A stretch of 64,000 nucleotides of DNA from Sclerodactyla briareus. Its lineage: Eukaryota; Echinodermata; Holothuroidea; Dendrochirotida; Sclerodactylidae. The stretch lies in contig JAODTK010000566.1 of assembly GCA_026419785.1 (NCBI GenBank), positions 1-64,000 on the forward strand, given 5' to 3'. Under the pieces are notes generated by a model. The model saw only the letters and a list, made by a program, of their open reading frames with translations, was not told the DNA's origin and ran no database searches. The position numbers were made by a program, and so were the translations under genes. Below are positions 24,165 to 36,499 of this stretch, piece after piece. Position 1 is the first letter of the stretch. Each line of letters starts with the position of its first letter.

Positions 24165-25520
24165 AATAGGGAAACAAGTATACATTATAAGTAGAAATGG
24201 GTATGACATTTACGAATAGTTATAACTCCTTTTGGTTGATTATGAGACATTTGGCCAGGGATACAGGAGAAATAAATGCACATTGGAGTTGTGTCATACA
24301 TGCTAATTAATATTTTTGATATCTTCCATCTATTTACGTCATAGTCGATCCATTGGTATGATTGTATGTGTTTATTGATAGCATGGGTATACTTAACAAG
24401 TGCGATGACACAGTGCGAGTGAGAAAGACCACCCCACTGGCTGATACTGTTGATGTTACACCGTTAGTAATCTCCATTAATCCAGGCTTCTGTCCCCACT
24501 CGTACAACCCACTTCATTACAGTTCTCTCAAGCGCTGATGCATCAAATGCCCCTTTGTCAATTCGGATGGGGGCGCCGATTTTAACCATATTTGAACTAA
24601 CTTGCTGATTTGAAGCACAAGACAAGAAAAGTGAACCCGCTAGTTCATAAACATCGCAGTCACAAGCATGCAAAATGTACGGTACGGAATATACAAAATG
24701 AAAAAATAATTGGAAAATTTCGTAGTGATAGGAATATAGGTAGTTAGAGCCAATGTGCTGCAGAATAAAAAAAAAATGTGAAATCTGATGATCTTTGAGT
24801 AACGAAAAAGGCTCTCGCAATTGACTGAGGGAGAAGCAATCAGAGTGCTGAGCTTCACAACGTCCCAATATCACCATAGTTGTTTATCTATGTGGTAATC
24901 GAAACGTGTTACGGAGCCTGCTGCGGGCTCACGGTCTGATCATGGATTCCTTCCCAGGTTACACTTGCATTGCTAGGATAGATCATAGACATCAACATCA
25001 ATATTCGACAGGACAACACCTTTTGTTCGATTGTATCCATATGACCACTACAGATTTGTTTACATCAGCCTGCCGCCTAGAGCGCGGTGGTTTCGAGTAC
25101 CAGAATTATTGTTTTTCATTTAGCGTCTAGATTGCGGTCCGGTTATCATTTCAGGCGAATTGATAAAGGTTTTTTAATTCTAATAACCAAACACGAAATG
25201 GAACATCTTTATCTCCCCGAGGTATCTATTGCTTCCTATTTCTATTGCAAACGTAACCATCGTGACGACGAGAATGAAGCCAATCAATTCTATACACAAG
25301 CAATGCCGATTCTGGTAGTAAATCGAAACTTTACCACTGCTTGCTCAGACACTACGGTGCCTCTTTGCTTCGCAACCACAATATTTCTCTCTGTCACGTC
25401 TTCGATATTTTTTTATTGGGTGAACGGGGCTGCAACCAGTGATGACGTATCTGCCTTCTCTGTCAAAACCTCGGCGTTACGGAATGTCCTTCTACCACAA
25501 CCCCCCCCAGCAGAGATCCC
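24165..25520. repeat. diverged duplicated segment, copy A
   Basis: Homologous in the same orientation to 32,215-33,600. Matching landmarks are GATTATGAGACATT..ACATGCT near 24,240-24,305, CCATTGGTATGATT near 24,350, TTGATAGCATGGGTAT near 24,375, and CACCCC near 24,430. GTAATCTCC lies near 24,466, TGGTTTCGAGTACCAGA near 25,090, GCCAATCA near 25,278, and GGGGCTGCAACCAGTGATGA near 25,427. Spacing of landmarks agrees with copy B within about 10%. The long frames here (24,464-24,877 minus, 25,087-25,575 plus) are not kept intact in copy B, so I do not call genes. Confidence 0.75.
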
Positions 25521-25959
25521 CTTTTTAAGACCAACAACATTGTTTTGTCACGTCTTACCCACTATGGAACCCTAATTATCACTAAATATCATTCCCTCGA
25601 TGGCATCACTTTTCGAGTTTAGATCGTGGTATGCCAGTTTTCACTTAGGTCTGCCATAGGTCTTTTATAATTGTTTGAAAACCTGACACCCATCCATACT
25701 AAAAAATACAGCGGACCAGAGGTGAAATGAAACCGGCAGGCCATGTCTCAATGACTGATCGGAGTATCTACGCGAGGCACAGACAGGAATAAATATGTGG
25801 CAAACGGGCCAGGCTCAATGGTAGGACTCTGCATTCTAGGGAACTGTGGTGCATTGCAATGAAATCACTGCCACGCGACTGGGAGGCGGTGTCCAGCGTC
25901 CTCCGTGAGTCCATGGGAAAGCACCTGGTCACGGGTGCCTCACGGTCAGCCTAAAAAGT

Positions 25960-26160
25960 GTTTCCGATACTCGGCCTCCGTGGCAGGGTGCCTGGTCTTC
26001 AAGGCATGATAACTGCAGGTCTTGACCGAGGAATCCGATGTTGGGGCCCGCTGGGCTGGGTTGAGCTCCCAAGCTTGGACATTCGGATATATGGTGTTGT
26101 AGCCCTGGTGGCTGAACGGCCTGTGGACTGTTGCGTGCCGACTAACTCATATTTCTTGCT
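25960..26160. repeat. diverged repeat pair, copy 1 (with 44,020-44,240)
   Basis: Both copies share an ATACYCGGCCT block, a CTGCRGTCTTG block, CCCAAGCTTGGA and a TGGTGTTGTAGCCCTGGTGGCTGAAC-type block in the same order. The second copy lies just upstream of a LINE reverse-transcriptase relic, so the pair may be LINE-derived. Confidence 0.5.
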
Positions 26161-26496
26161 ATCTCCACAAGACAACTACCTGTATAGGCCGATCATAATT
26201 CATATTATGATTCTTAATTTTATTCCTTTCATTTCCGCAAAGCGTTTGTCCAAATACATAATGGGATGACACTGTAAAACAATATTGTGTAGGGAGTCCA
26301 AAAAAGCAAACAAGTTTTAGGTCTGGACCCTAAGAGCATGCCAGAGTAAACTTAATTTTTGAAGTGCTGAAGAATGGATACTCGCTAGACTCGACCACCC
26401 TTCCCTCCCCGTCTAATCAATCTCATCAAGCACGAACCACATGATTGTCTACAAGATTTCTAGAATATAATTTCCTTTGGTAGGATACCTACTGAG

Positions 26497-26785
26497 ATGA
26501 GGCGGTTTAGCTCAGTCGGTGAAGCTCCAGACGACAGAACCATTCATTGGCAGTTTGGAGCCCATTGGGAGCCCGAGGGCTTTTCCGCAGTCATGTTGGA
26601 CAAGACATGTCTCCTGAAATTGCCCACGTCACCCGCGGTTAAAGTGGGTACCCTTGGGAGTGACTTGTGAGAGTAGCGAGCGCCGCAGTGACAGCCCTAT
26701 TGGGAAGTCCCAAGACGACACGATGAAGTGAGGTACTGGGATGTGTGACGGGAGAGCACGAGCAATGAGGTGTCGTGCCTATAAT
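26497..26785 (+). mobile_element. tRNA-derived SINE
   Basis: The head reads GGCGGTTTAGCTCAGTCGGT, with a perfect RNA polymerase III A box (TAGCTCAGTCGG, 26,508-26,519). About 34 bases later comes a degraded B box (GTTTGGAGCC, 26,553-26,562). An unrelated body follows with GTTGGACAAGACATG and TTAAAGTGGGTACCC, words seen in invertebrate SINEs. The anticodon stem does not fold as a functional tRNA, so this is a SINE and not a tRNA gene. The 3' boundary is approximate. Confidence 0.7.
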
Positions 26786-27049
26786 ATACACGGGTGTGAC
26801 AAGTAACTATAAACGTCATGGGTCTTATTTTGATATAGTTAAAATAGATAAAATCCAGGAACCGACGAGACAACTATGAATGTCATGAATTTCCATTACT
26901 TTGTGCTGATCAAATAATGGAGATATGTGATAAATAATTCCTGCACCGCCTTATAATACGAGTTGCCAGATTTATGTGGACGTAAATCCGATCAATATGG
27001 TTTCTATGCGCGCTGCCTCATATATGATTACGGTTTCTACAAGCGTGGG

Positions 27050-27520
27050 AGATCTGGCGTGAATAAATGCGTATAGAGCGCCAGAAGCGACTATCGTCTG
27101 ATATCGCAGAGGACCCCCACAGTCTCAGCTACCTTTATTACACACTTCGTTTTTTAGTTAGGTTTAGATTCAGTGAGAATACTCATACCAAAACATTTAG
27201 CTCCCTGGCTTCCGGAAATTCATTGTCACACTTCCCATCTGCCGATTTCAGGTGACCCAGGTATACAAAGTTTCTGACTTGTTTCAGTTGTGCTACATTC
27301 ACTTTGTCTTGAGTGAGTTTATCAATAGGCCGTGTGACTCTCCTTCCTGTTTACCAGCCTCAACTGGCTTCTGATGGCCATCCTCCTTCTCAGCAAAAAG
27401 AGCGGTGTCATCTGCATACCGGAGATTATCAATGTTGTTACCCTTACCCCACCACAGCCGATGCTTCATCCCTTCATGTCGTTTACACACCCTTTCCTCA
27501 ATATTCTCCAGTGTAGAGAT
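27050..27520 (-). mobile_element. RTE-like LINE reverse-transcriptase fragment
   Basis: Minus strand: NIEERVCKRHEGMKHR.. leads into NNIDNLRYADDTALFAE (YADD near 27,415-27,404), then EAGKQEGESHGLLINSLKTK. Past a stop, VRNFVYLGHLKSADGKCDNE and a KKRSV-like block follow down to about 27,060. This matches palm and thumb blocks of RTE/BovB-type transcriptases. Only about 470 bases remain, and several frame breaks are present. Confidence 0.8.
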
Positions 27521-27529
27521 TTTTCCTAA

Positions 27530-29820
27530 TAGTTATACGGATATCATGAATAAAGCGATATTGAGCTGACGTCGAATTGCGTTTTACCTTTATTCAACGA
27601 CAAACTGTCAACTTTAAACAAATCAGAAATGGCTCCATCGTCCATGTTTATATTGTCTGCAGAATGCGAGAGATTATCAGATTGAATAAAATAACGATCA
27701 ATCACTTGGCGAACAGGCAAAAACTTAACCCTTTTCAGATAGGAGGGAAATTTCGATATTTGAGTGGTCTAATTAAATAACAGCCTGTGTGCAAGTATAG
27801 ATCGGCCGAGGTGCTCATAGGCCTATCAAAGTTGGGGTGATACCACTCCAATCACCCCTCTCGTGACTGCGCCATTCTTCCCGATGCGCCCAATTTATTC
27901 CAGGCCAATCCCAACCTGAATAACTAGTTCCAGATCCTGAATAGGGAATAAAAGAGACAAGAGTCTTTCTTTGAAATCATGTACTCGCCAACAATGGTTC
28001 CGAGGACATATAAGCCTGTCCAAAACGAATCGAATTCGAGCTTTACTCGTGATGAATTACACTTTCTTCGATGACCATCATAACGTTGTATCATACAAAG
28101 AAATGTCCCATTGAGTTGCTGGAATTACCTTGCTCATACCACTGGCAATTAAGTACGTGTTTTTTTCCTATAGTATTTTGATATATGCTGCTTTATGCTA
28201 CGAGACAGGTACTGCCACTCGGGTGTAAACTAGTCTGCTCGCGGGTCGTCATAATGAATCCTGTTTTTTAGTTCACTGATGATAAGCGGATCAATCTCTT
28301 GAGAATTTGAACTCACATTCTTCCGCTCAGCAGTCTGGAAGGGCAGCTAAACCCATTGAGCTAATTCGAAGAGGCATAGGGAGCTGAGGTACACGCCAGA
28401 CGCGTAATGATATCAGTGTGGAAAAGAACTTCACCCCGTATCTTGGCAGCTTTCCTTTCCCGCTGGATCCGTAACTTTAAACAAACATCTAATACGGGTC
28501 CCGGAAACTTCCTAATTCCTTGCCCAACAAACAAATTCAATTAAAGAAGGAGTCAAGAACATTGCCCAATGATATCCCGGGAAGACACCTGCTTTTGATC
28601 ACAGACAGTTGATGAATGACGTAGAACATGGCGTTTCGGTTGTGGTAAAACAACACGCATCGTCGGTTTCTGTTCAATGGGACGTAGAGGAGGGGAGGAA
28701 ATAATTTGTCTTCATATGCACGTGTTCAATTTGCTGATCGAGTGTGGCAATTTCCTATTTCACCTATGTTTAATGAGGCACACCTCGGGTCAGGTCCCAC
28801 AACTAGCCGTTTTAAAACATCCGAAATCCGGTCCCACCCCAGGATTATTCCCCCGGGTTGAGACTTTTTTTTTTTATTATGCTTCACAGTACACGTAGAG
28901 TGGAATCAAGACAGCGTAATGTTTATTATGAACCGTATTTTGTTATATCATATCTAATAATATATTGTACCGAATTTTTCGTTCTGATACGATAGCACGG
29001 TTTGTACATTCGCCTATCTAGGATTCAGGTCCTTGAAGGGCGACATCACAGCATAATGCTGCAATAACAGACTTTTTCATGTTACATCTTCCACTGAACT
29101 ATATACTCTTGCCTCGCATTGAAAACGTTTTCACGATACTGAGAACTAGCTATACGGCATACTTTACGTGATGATAATGCGGGCTGGATACTGTGAAATG
29201 AGCTGGTCAGCAGATTACTCATGTCAGGCATTAGTAACTGAACAGTCAATAGACACTTCGAAGAGACAGTTTTCTTGGCATTTTTCTTGTCTGTATGCTG
29301 GTTTGCGGGTGTCAACTGAAAAAAAACAAAATCGACTTCCCTTTAGTCATTCATTACAAATTAACATATTATCGGTTTCAAAATGAGGGAAACCGTCCAC
29401 CTCTTTTGCATAAATGTTTTCAAGTGTAGAATTATTGAACCAGAAATCTCCAAATCACAAAATATGCAATAGAGAACTAAGGTGAGATGTTAAATAATTC
29501 AATAATCTGTCTAGTGGTAGGAATTACTTTGATAGTGAGTTTTTTTCAACGGACATGTCGGATTGTTGTTACTCTCTGCTACGACTTTCATTCAAGACGC
29601 ATCGTGAACTAACCAATCGACATTAATGATGAAACTTGTTGTTCACGATAAATCAAACTTCAGACACTCACTATCATTAGCTATACCAACGTCACAAAAT
29701 CCTGACTGACCTGGTTATATGCCTATACCTCAAACGAAATACGCGTGCAAAATTCACCGTGGTATTTTGAAACGGACATGAATATGGTGAATGGTGTATT
29801 TGGTTACATTTTTGAAAACA
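27530..29820. other. unassigned interval
   Basis: No supported feature. The 62-77 codon frames at 27,577, 28,677 and 29,168 carry no motif. Confidence 0.4.
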
Positions 29821-29829
29821 GCCTGAGTG

Positions 29830-30720
29830 TTTTATCGTTAACATCTACAGATGTATTGAAACTCGACTGAGTTCACCAAAGATGGGTCAATATGAAATGT
29901 TGTCAATATTGTCCGTTGTCGAGAACGTATATTGCTCTTTTATCAGAACATCTCTTCAAAACGAGAGCTGCAGCTCAACTCTTCTAAATACATTTTGGCT
30001 GATGAATATTTAAAAAAAAAATACGCGTTATAGCTCGAGTGCAAATATCATACTCAAGAGTATAGTAATCGAATATCTGGCCTGGCAGCCTGGATAACAT
30101 AGCGACTCAATTTGGCGTTTTTGAATATTCATTCTCTCTGGAAAGCAGGCACAACAACCTCAATCCTTAAATTTTCCATAAACAAAAATGAATATCTGAG
30201 TGAATCGGAATAGTCTATGAAATGATCAGACCACGATTATTGGCCTATTGACGAATGATAATTGCTGACATATACTATGGCCTGAATTGGCGAATCATGT
30301 GCAATTTCTGACGAAAGGTCGGTAGAGGTAATGTCTAAACAACCGGCTACGGGAGATAGAATGCTATTGTGAGACTTTTACTGTAGAATGAACAGTCGGG
30401 ACCCAAAATTCAGCTGGATGGCGGACGATAATGAATGACAAAGTCAGAAATTGCTGTTAAACGAAGAGGCAGAACGGACATTTGCTATATTCAGCAAGAA
30501 TATGACGGATTCCAGCTCCCTCGATCAACAACGTGATTGCGGAGTGCACTTCGACTTTAGTTTGCTTGGACATGACGGTAATAAGATTTTTTTTTCTCTG
30601 ATATGCGAAACTGCCGGTGTTACTCTGAGTTTGTTTTCAGTGACTGGCGACAATGGCCCGCTAACGTATCGTAACAGAATGGAGGCGCCTAGTAGCACAG
30701 CTATGTACATTTGCCATCAC
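29830..30720. repeat. diverged duplicated segment, copy X
   Basis: Homologous to 35,035-35,900 in the same orientation. Shared landmarks are GAGTTCACC near 29,870, AATATTGTCC..GTTGTC near 29,905-29,925, AAATATCAT..AAGAGTATA near 30,043-30,065, and TCTGGCC near 30,076. Further on are GCGACTCAATTTGGCG near 30,100, GGTGTTACTCTG near 30,618 and AGTGACTGGCGACAA..CTAACG near 30,640-30,666. Confidence 0.7.
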
Positions 30721-30729
30721 TACAATTGG

Positions 30730-32210
30730 CGTCATAACTAGCTAGTGCAACGCCCCATTCACACAATGTAGTAGAATTCATGGAAATTGGCCTACAGAAC
30801 AATGGCTAAGATATCCGCGCATTTCTGGCGATAGGCTGTAATCTGGTGTTGTGTATTTGCAGTGTAGTATTCGGTACAGCAATATTAATCGTTCTGAAAC
30901 CCATTCTTTGAAGTCGCACTTATAGTATCACGGGGAATGGGGCCTGGGGGGCATGTTCAAAACACCAAATTTAACTGAATTTTAATTAAATGTCAGCTCT
31001 ATTAATAATAAAAAAAAAAAAAACTGTAGTCAATAGCAAATAGAAATGGGAATATATGTTGTGCTTCCGGACATCGTTGAAATTCATGATGTACTCACAA
31101 ATAAGAATCATATTTGATCAGTGTTACAAATTAGTTGGTGCATTCATTTCGTGATGTTTAGAATATATAGGTCAATATGCGTAAATATCTTCCAGCTCAC
31201 ATAGTACACAATAATTTCACTTTGCTATCAACCGGAATGAAGTTTGTTATTAGATTCATCCGGTAATTGCTGTAAGCATGCCACATGTGTGACAGAACCC
31301 ATTATGTCAGCGGCTACTGGGATTCATATTGTGATGATCAGGTAATTATGCGATTATGCCATGATTTTGACTGTGTATGTAATATGATATTCACTTAATA
31401 ATTCTGAATATATGACGAGCAAGAAACCGACAGCATATTTGTTCTTTCAGTAATTCGCATGCTCTTTAAAAATTATGGTCATGTAACAAATATTCCACAA
31501 ACTAGTACAAGGACATGTCAAACCGCATTTTGGAAATTCAATCATGTGTCTTGTTGAATTATTTCATTACTTCGAAGGAAGTGAATACGTCGCAACAGGA
31601 ACGATTGCGAAGCCCGCTCATGAACTCTAAGCAGCAATCGTGCCATCAGATCAAAAGTACATGTTTTGCATTGAATCTTCTCATTGCAGTTGCTGATGCC
31701 CCTGTATACACAGATGTGTTCATTTCTCACATCATTATGGTGTTCTTTGAACACAGTTGCCGGAACAATAAGTGCCTCACATCTAGAGAAGTAGCTATGG
31801 GCTACGCAATCCGAACTGGACGTTATTAGATTAGAAACAGCGGCCTCATCTAATCTGAAATATCATGAACAACCCACTGGGATCCCCTTTCATCTTTCCG
31901 ATGCGGTTTGACATTTCATGTCAAAGACTATGAATTGCCGTTTAGAATAACATGCGGTAAACTCAGCTATGGGTACTGACAGTGAGATGTATCAATTGGG
32001 AACTACTAGATTTCGCAGATACTATTCGAATTCATTACACCATGTGTACTACGAACATGGTTTATCATCTAGCTTCGTATTCCGCTCCCAAAATTCGCCA
32101 GCGGTGCTTGAAAAAGTTAACACCCTTGTTTTCAACATACGGGCAATTGTCTTTTTGTCTAACAGAAAAAACATCAACACTGAAACTATGAAAATTGAGC
32201 AATAAGATGA
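30730..32210. other. unassigned interval
   Basis: AT-rich interval between duplicated segments. Overlapping frames at 31,515-31,829 and 31,542-31,754 (minus) show no motif. Confidence 0.4.
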
Positions 32211-32214
32211 AATT

Positions 32215-33600
32215 AGTAAAGGAAAAATATGTATCAACTTCGTGAATATGGGATACCCCTAAATATGTTATGAGACCATTATCTAGAGAAAAATAATGTA
32301 CATTGTATCTGCTGTTATACATGCTATCGTCAAATTTTGTCTTACTTCTACGACAAACATGCTTTAACGAATGACAACACTGCATAACGTCATACTTGAA
32401 GTCAAGCCATTGGTATGATTTCATGTGTTCATTGATAGCTTGGGTATTTAACGAGGGCGACGGCACGGCGATTGAATGTGATAGGCCACCCCAGATACTT
32501 ACATTGTGCCTAATACTGCTGATATCAGTAATCTCCGTAACCCAGTCTACTGTCGTCCTCGTGTCAAACACCTCATTAAAAACTTCTCCAATTGCGGTTG
32601 AAAGGAATTCCATTTTGGCAACGTCGTGATGTGAGGCCAGCGTTTCCGTTGAAGATAGTCTCTATCCACCCACATAATCTACGCTGGTAATTTTACACCG
32701 AGGGCAAGATACACCGAACAAGCGGCGACACATATAAAATAGGGTTATGAATCGCAATGGGCCGGTTTGCAGGGTTTTGGGTTAAAGGTTCGTCGTCTGC
32801 GGACTAATCCTTAGTCCTAGTTCTGAATATATCTTTGGATACAATTCTCCCGTGATCAGAGAAGTCAGTATGTACCAAGCAGGTTAAAGATCCTCTACCT
32901 CGATTTATTAGTACAATGACCCTCATGTAAAGACCTAGGGCACCTTCCAGGCAAGAACGATAGGTAGCGATAGACAAGAGAAATGCGTTACGAATACCCG
33001 GTGGTAAGTAGACATTAGATAGCTATAGCCAAAATGTTTTAATATACATCCATGGAGCCGGCTGTGGCCTAAGGGTCTGGATGGTAAACTTGCCCCCACC
33101 CCTCAACAGCATATCGAAGAAACCACAGCCGTGGGGTTAATGTATAAAAGAAATGTAAGCTTAGCTGCCCCCTTGTATTGGCCTCGTGCCCTTTGCATTG
33201 GTCTCTACAAACCTCTATGGTTTCGAGTACCAGAGTTAATATCTACCATTTTTATCCTTGAATGCGGTCAGATAATCAATCGAGACGATTTGATGATAGT
33301 TGTCGAGAGAATTCTACGATTTCACAACATAGAACAATATTTATTCCTGAGTATCTAATGTAGGTCGAAAGTAAACATTGTGACAACTAGGTAGGAGCCA
33401 ATCACTTAGAGTGAGGAGACACCCAAACCTGATCTGCAGAAAGTGTTACCATCACCCATTCAGACGGCATTGTTGCTTCTCAATACATGTTGTGTCTCGA
33501 TTCCGATATCCTTTTTATGGTGCTGGCGGGGTTGCGATAAGTGATGAAACAAAGGCATTACTTTACCAAATTTCGCTGTTACGTGAGGCTCTTCCCCTCA
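32215..33600. repeat. diverged duplicated segment, copy B
   Basis: Partner of 24,165-25,520, about 8.1 kb away. Landmarks in order: GTTATGAGACCATT near 32,268, CCATTGGTATGATT near 32,407, TTGATAGCTTGGGTAT near 32,432, GGCCACCCC near 32,485, GTAATCTCC near 32,528, TGGTTTCGAGTACCAGA near 33,219, GCCAATCAC near 33,397, and GCGGGGTTGCGATAAGTGATGA near 33,523. The longest frame of the window (32,065-32,613, minus, 182 codons) starts inside it. That frame reads ..WGGLSHS..QAINEHMKSYQW.., and part of it is also readable in copy A. Confidence 0.75.
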
Positions 33601-33609
33601 TACATTATA

Positions 33610-35030
33610 GTGTTATCAGGTTATCAGCATTACAAGATAATATTTAGAACATGTATATGGGTATCACGAGCTTATGTGTCGAGCCGGAATTACTACTAGC
33701 TACAGAGAATTATCTCCCTGCTAGACAGTGCGGGAGCTAGACCAGAAACGGGATGAAAGTTGGAATTCACCGAAGTGTGAACACCTATGGCTAACGAATG
33801 CTGCAGCACAGTCGTTTCAACAAAATGTGAGATGTTCGACAAACCAATGTATGTATACAGTTCGATTATTAGCTGACCTGTCAGCTATCTAATCGCGAAC
33901 GTATGCCATATATGCCATATTATTGACAAGTCTATCGTAGGTGTAGTAGTATATCTGACGAGTAGAGGGTGCAATCCAGTCTGTTGGATGTCACAGTTGA
34001 GTGTATCTCGTAGAGTACACGCTAGTACCATATATAGCCAGTTAAACGTATTTTAGAGCGCAGTGATGTTTCCGAAGGATTGGACTCCACCTCCCAGTCA
34101 GCAGTGCTTCACACCGGCCATAGGGATAATGACTACAAAGCTGAACCTCACTCACATTACCTGGTAAAATTGCGTACACAGTAGAACCAGGCTCATTGCA
34201 CACATCCAAACCTCTACTGGGTTTGTGAGAAACTAATCATATGATGTGTAAATTCCAATAACAGCATGTACACATATCTACGCTAAAAATAAAAAGCACG
34301 TTTATTGAACCTAATAACTGTTATAACCCGCTGTCATTCCTATCGCATCCAGCATTCAGCAAGGGCATTCAACTGCCTTAATCAGCCAGCAGTCATTCCC
34401 TATGGAGCGAATATTTTCCTCGGCATTTCAATTAATGTCGGCGAATCCAACATCAGGCCTACTCTTAGCCTAGAACGGTAGATCTCCTTTAGCTTCTTTG
34501 GTGGTCGTAGCTGTTAGGTATGTTGTGATAAACAGTATAGGCAGGGGAGGGAAACAACAATATTCAAGGATTTTTTTTTACTATGTACGATCTCACCTAT
34601 AAACAGGTATTTATAGTAATGCTATCATACGAAGAAAAACAGGAGTGTAGCTTGAAGGTCTCTGAATCGAAGACCGCCGAGGGAACACCTGTGGCTAATT
34701 CGACCCAACACTAAGGATGCATGCATGCCTTTATCTACAGGCATTACTCGGGTGGAGACGTGCAATTGAGGCTTTAGGGAAACAATGCTACCTATGCATA
34801 ACGCTTGAGGGTAATTTTTTTAAATTAAATTATATTTAACAACATTAGCATGTGAAAAAGGTAACAGGACTGTGTCTATATAAAAAGGGTGCATCGACTT
34901 TTGTTGACACCCCATAACATTTGTAACCATTGACCGGGGGGGTACGTGAGGCTGCGATGAGTAGATATACACCCCCAAAACCATCAGGGGATGTTGTCAT
35001 CACAGAGTGTGATTGTCTTGGGGTAATATT
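33610..35030. other. unassigned interval
   Basis: No supported feature seen between duplicated segments B and X'. Confidence 0.4.
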
Positions 35031-35034
35031 TTAA

Positions 35035-35900
35035 CAGAGTTCACCGAGTTCACCGAGAATGTGTAGTCATTGAATATTGTCCATGTGTCTGTTGTCAAGA
35101 ACATTATCATCGCTGGATGCCTCCACCCATTCCAATTCGCCGTCAGTTTCTGACTCAATGAGAGCTACAGATTAACTCTCCGGAATAAATTATGACTGAA
35201 AGAATGAACACAACGTTGTTATAATCAAGACAAATATCATCACAAGAGTATAAGTATCGATCTCTGGCCATTAGTGAAAGAGCGACACAATTTTGGCGAG
35301 TTTGGATTAAAAAAAAACAAAAAAAACTTACGTTATATTCCAGTTACTAGCTACAATCTCAACCGTAAGCATTCAGCGTAGGTGTATCCAATTATTCCTG
35401 GAATGATCAGAAAACACAAACTATCTATTGCCTGGTTGAAAAAAAAAATGCTGAATACCGTTCAGAGCAACGAGTTTAGGCAGGTATTTTACTAGGGGGT
35501 CTGGTTGGGAATAGTGTAAAACAACTGGTATTAGGAGATGAAGGTTATTTTGAGATAAACAGTCCGAGATTCAAAATCGCTTGAATAAGGACAGGTGTAT
35601 TATGAAAAAAATCAAGCGTGAGAATAATCTGTTGAACAAGGGGCATCGAGGAAGTAGATACATCCCCTAAAAACTAACCCGGTAAGGGTTACTAGAGTTC
35701 CTTCAAATAGTAACGTGATTGTGCAACGTTGACTTTATTTTTTTTAAAACCGACTGTATTATGTGATTCCTTCCATTACGCCAAGCTGCTGGTGTTACTC
35801 TGGCTATAATTTGCTCGCAGTGAGTGGCGGCAACCGACTCCCTAACGCATCTTATACAATAGGCATTTTGTAGCCGCCATTTCCGAGGCACGAAACCCAT
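35035..35900. repeat. diverged duplicated segment, copy X'
   Basis: Partner of 29,830-30,720 at an offset of about 5.2 kb. It shares GAGTTCACCGAG near 35,037, AATATTGTCCATG and GTTGTCAAGAAC near 35,073-35,100, CAAATATCATC..AAGAGTATA near 35,231-35,252, TCTGGCC near 35,260, GCGACACAATTTTGGCG near 35,282, GGTGTTACTCTGG near 35,792, and AGTGAGTGGCGGCAA..CTAACG near 35,819-35,846. Confidence 0.7.
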
Positions 35901-36179
35901 GGACTGGGTGGTACGCACCCATGACTTCAGATGGTCAAGGGCAGCGGGGACGCTTGCTACAGGCCTCCTACACGAAAAATTTGAGTAATGGAGTAGTTAA
36001 ACAAAACAACAACTCACTGGTGCACATGCGCCACAATGGAAAAACAATAATCTTACAAAAGAAATATGTTCAGACTAATCTATTAAAATAAAAGTGATAT
36101 GAAATGAAGATGGGTGTTAGTAATAAATAAACTTATGAAGTCGTTCACGAAACATAACATCACAGCGTGATGTAAGCTA

Positions 36180-36490
36180 AGAGGTTTCAACCTCCTAATG
36201 AAGGTGTCCCCAGATCTCATTCATAGTATATAGTCCAGCACCGCTCCCAGATACACCTGCCTAGGTCCCAACGATCCAGGTAGTCTGACTGGTAGGCCCT
36301 CGGCGACACCGCCCAACGCTCCAAGAGAATGGAAAGAGCTACCCCCGCTACGTCAGAAATTCACCCTCGACCGACAGTTTTAAGAAAGCGCTCAAAACTG
36401 TTTTGTTTTAATTGTATTTTTGATTATTTGTGTACACGCTATGGTACGCACTTTGTGGGTGAATAGCGTCTAAATTCTGATATCTTGTTA
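36180..36490 (+). mobile_element. L2-like LINE 3' fragment
   Basis: The plus-strand frame near 36,314-36,410 reads NAPREWKELPPLRQKF..TDSFKKALKTVLF in pieces. This matches the C-terminal block of L2-type reverse transcriptases, where APxxWNxLP is followed by FKxxLKTxLF. Only the last hundred codons and a short 3' UTR remain. Confidence 0.7.
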
Positions 36491-36499
36491 GTATTCGTG

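Noticed and set aside
25087-25575. 162-codon plus-strand gene
   Set aside because: About one frame this long is expected by chance in 64 kb, the homologous copy B is not open in the same frame, and no motif is seen.
26497-26570. tRNA gene
   Set aside because: A perfect A box and a weak B box are present, but the acceptor and anticodon stems do not pair and a SINE body follows directly.
33048-33125. tRNA-derived SINE head
   Set aside because: A GTGGCCTAAGGGTCTGG word vaguely resembles an A box, but no B box follows at the right distance.
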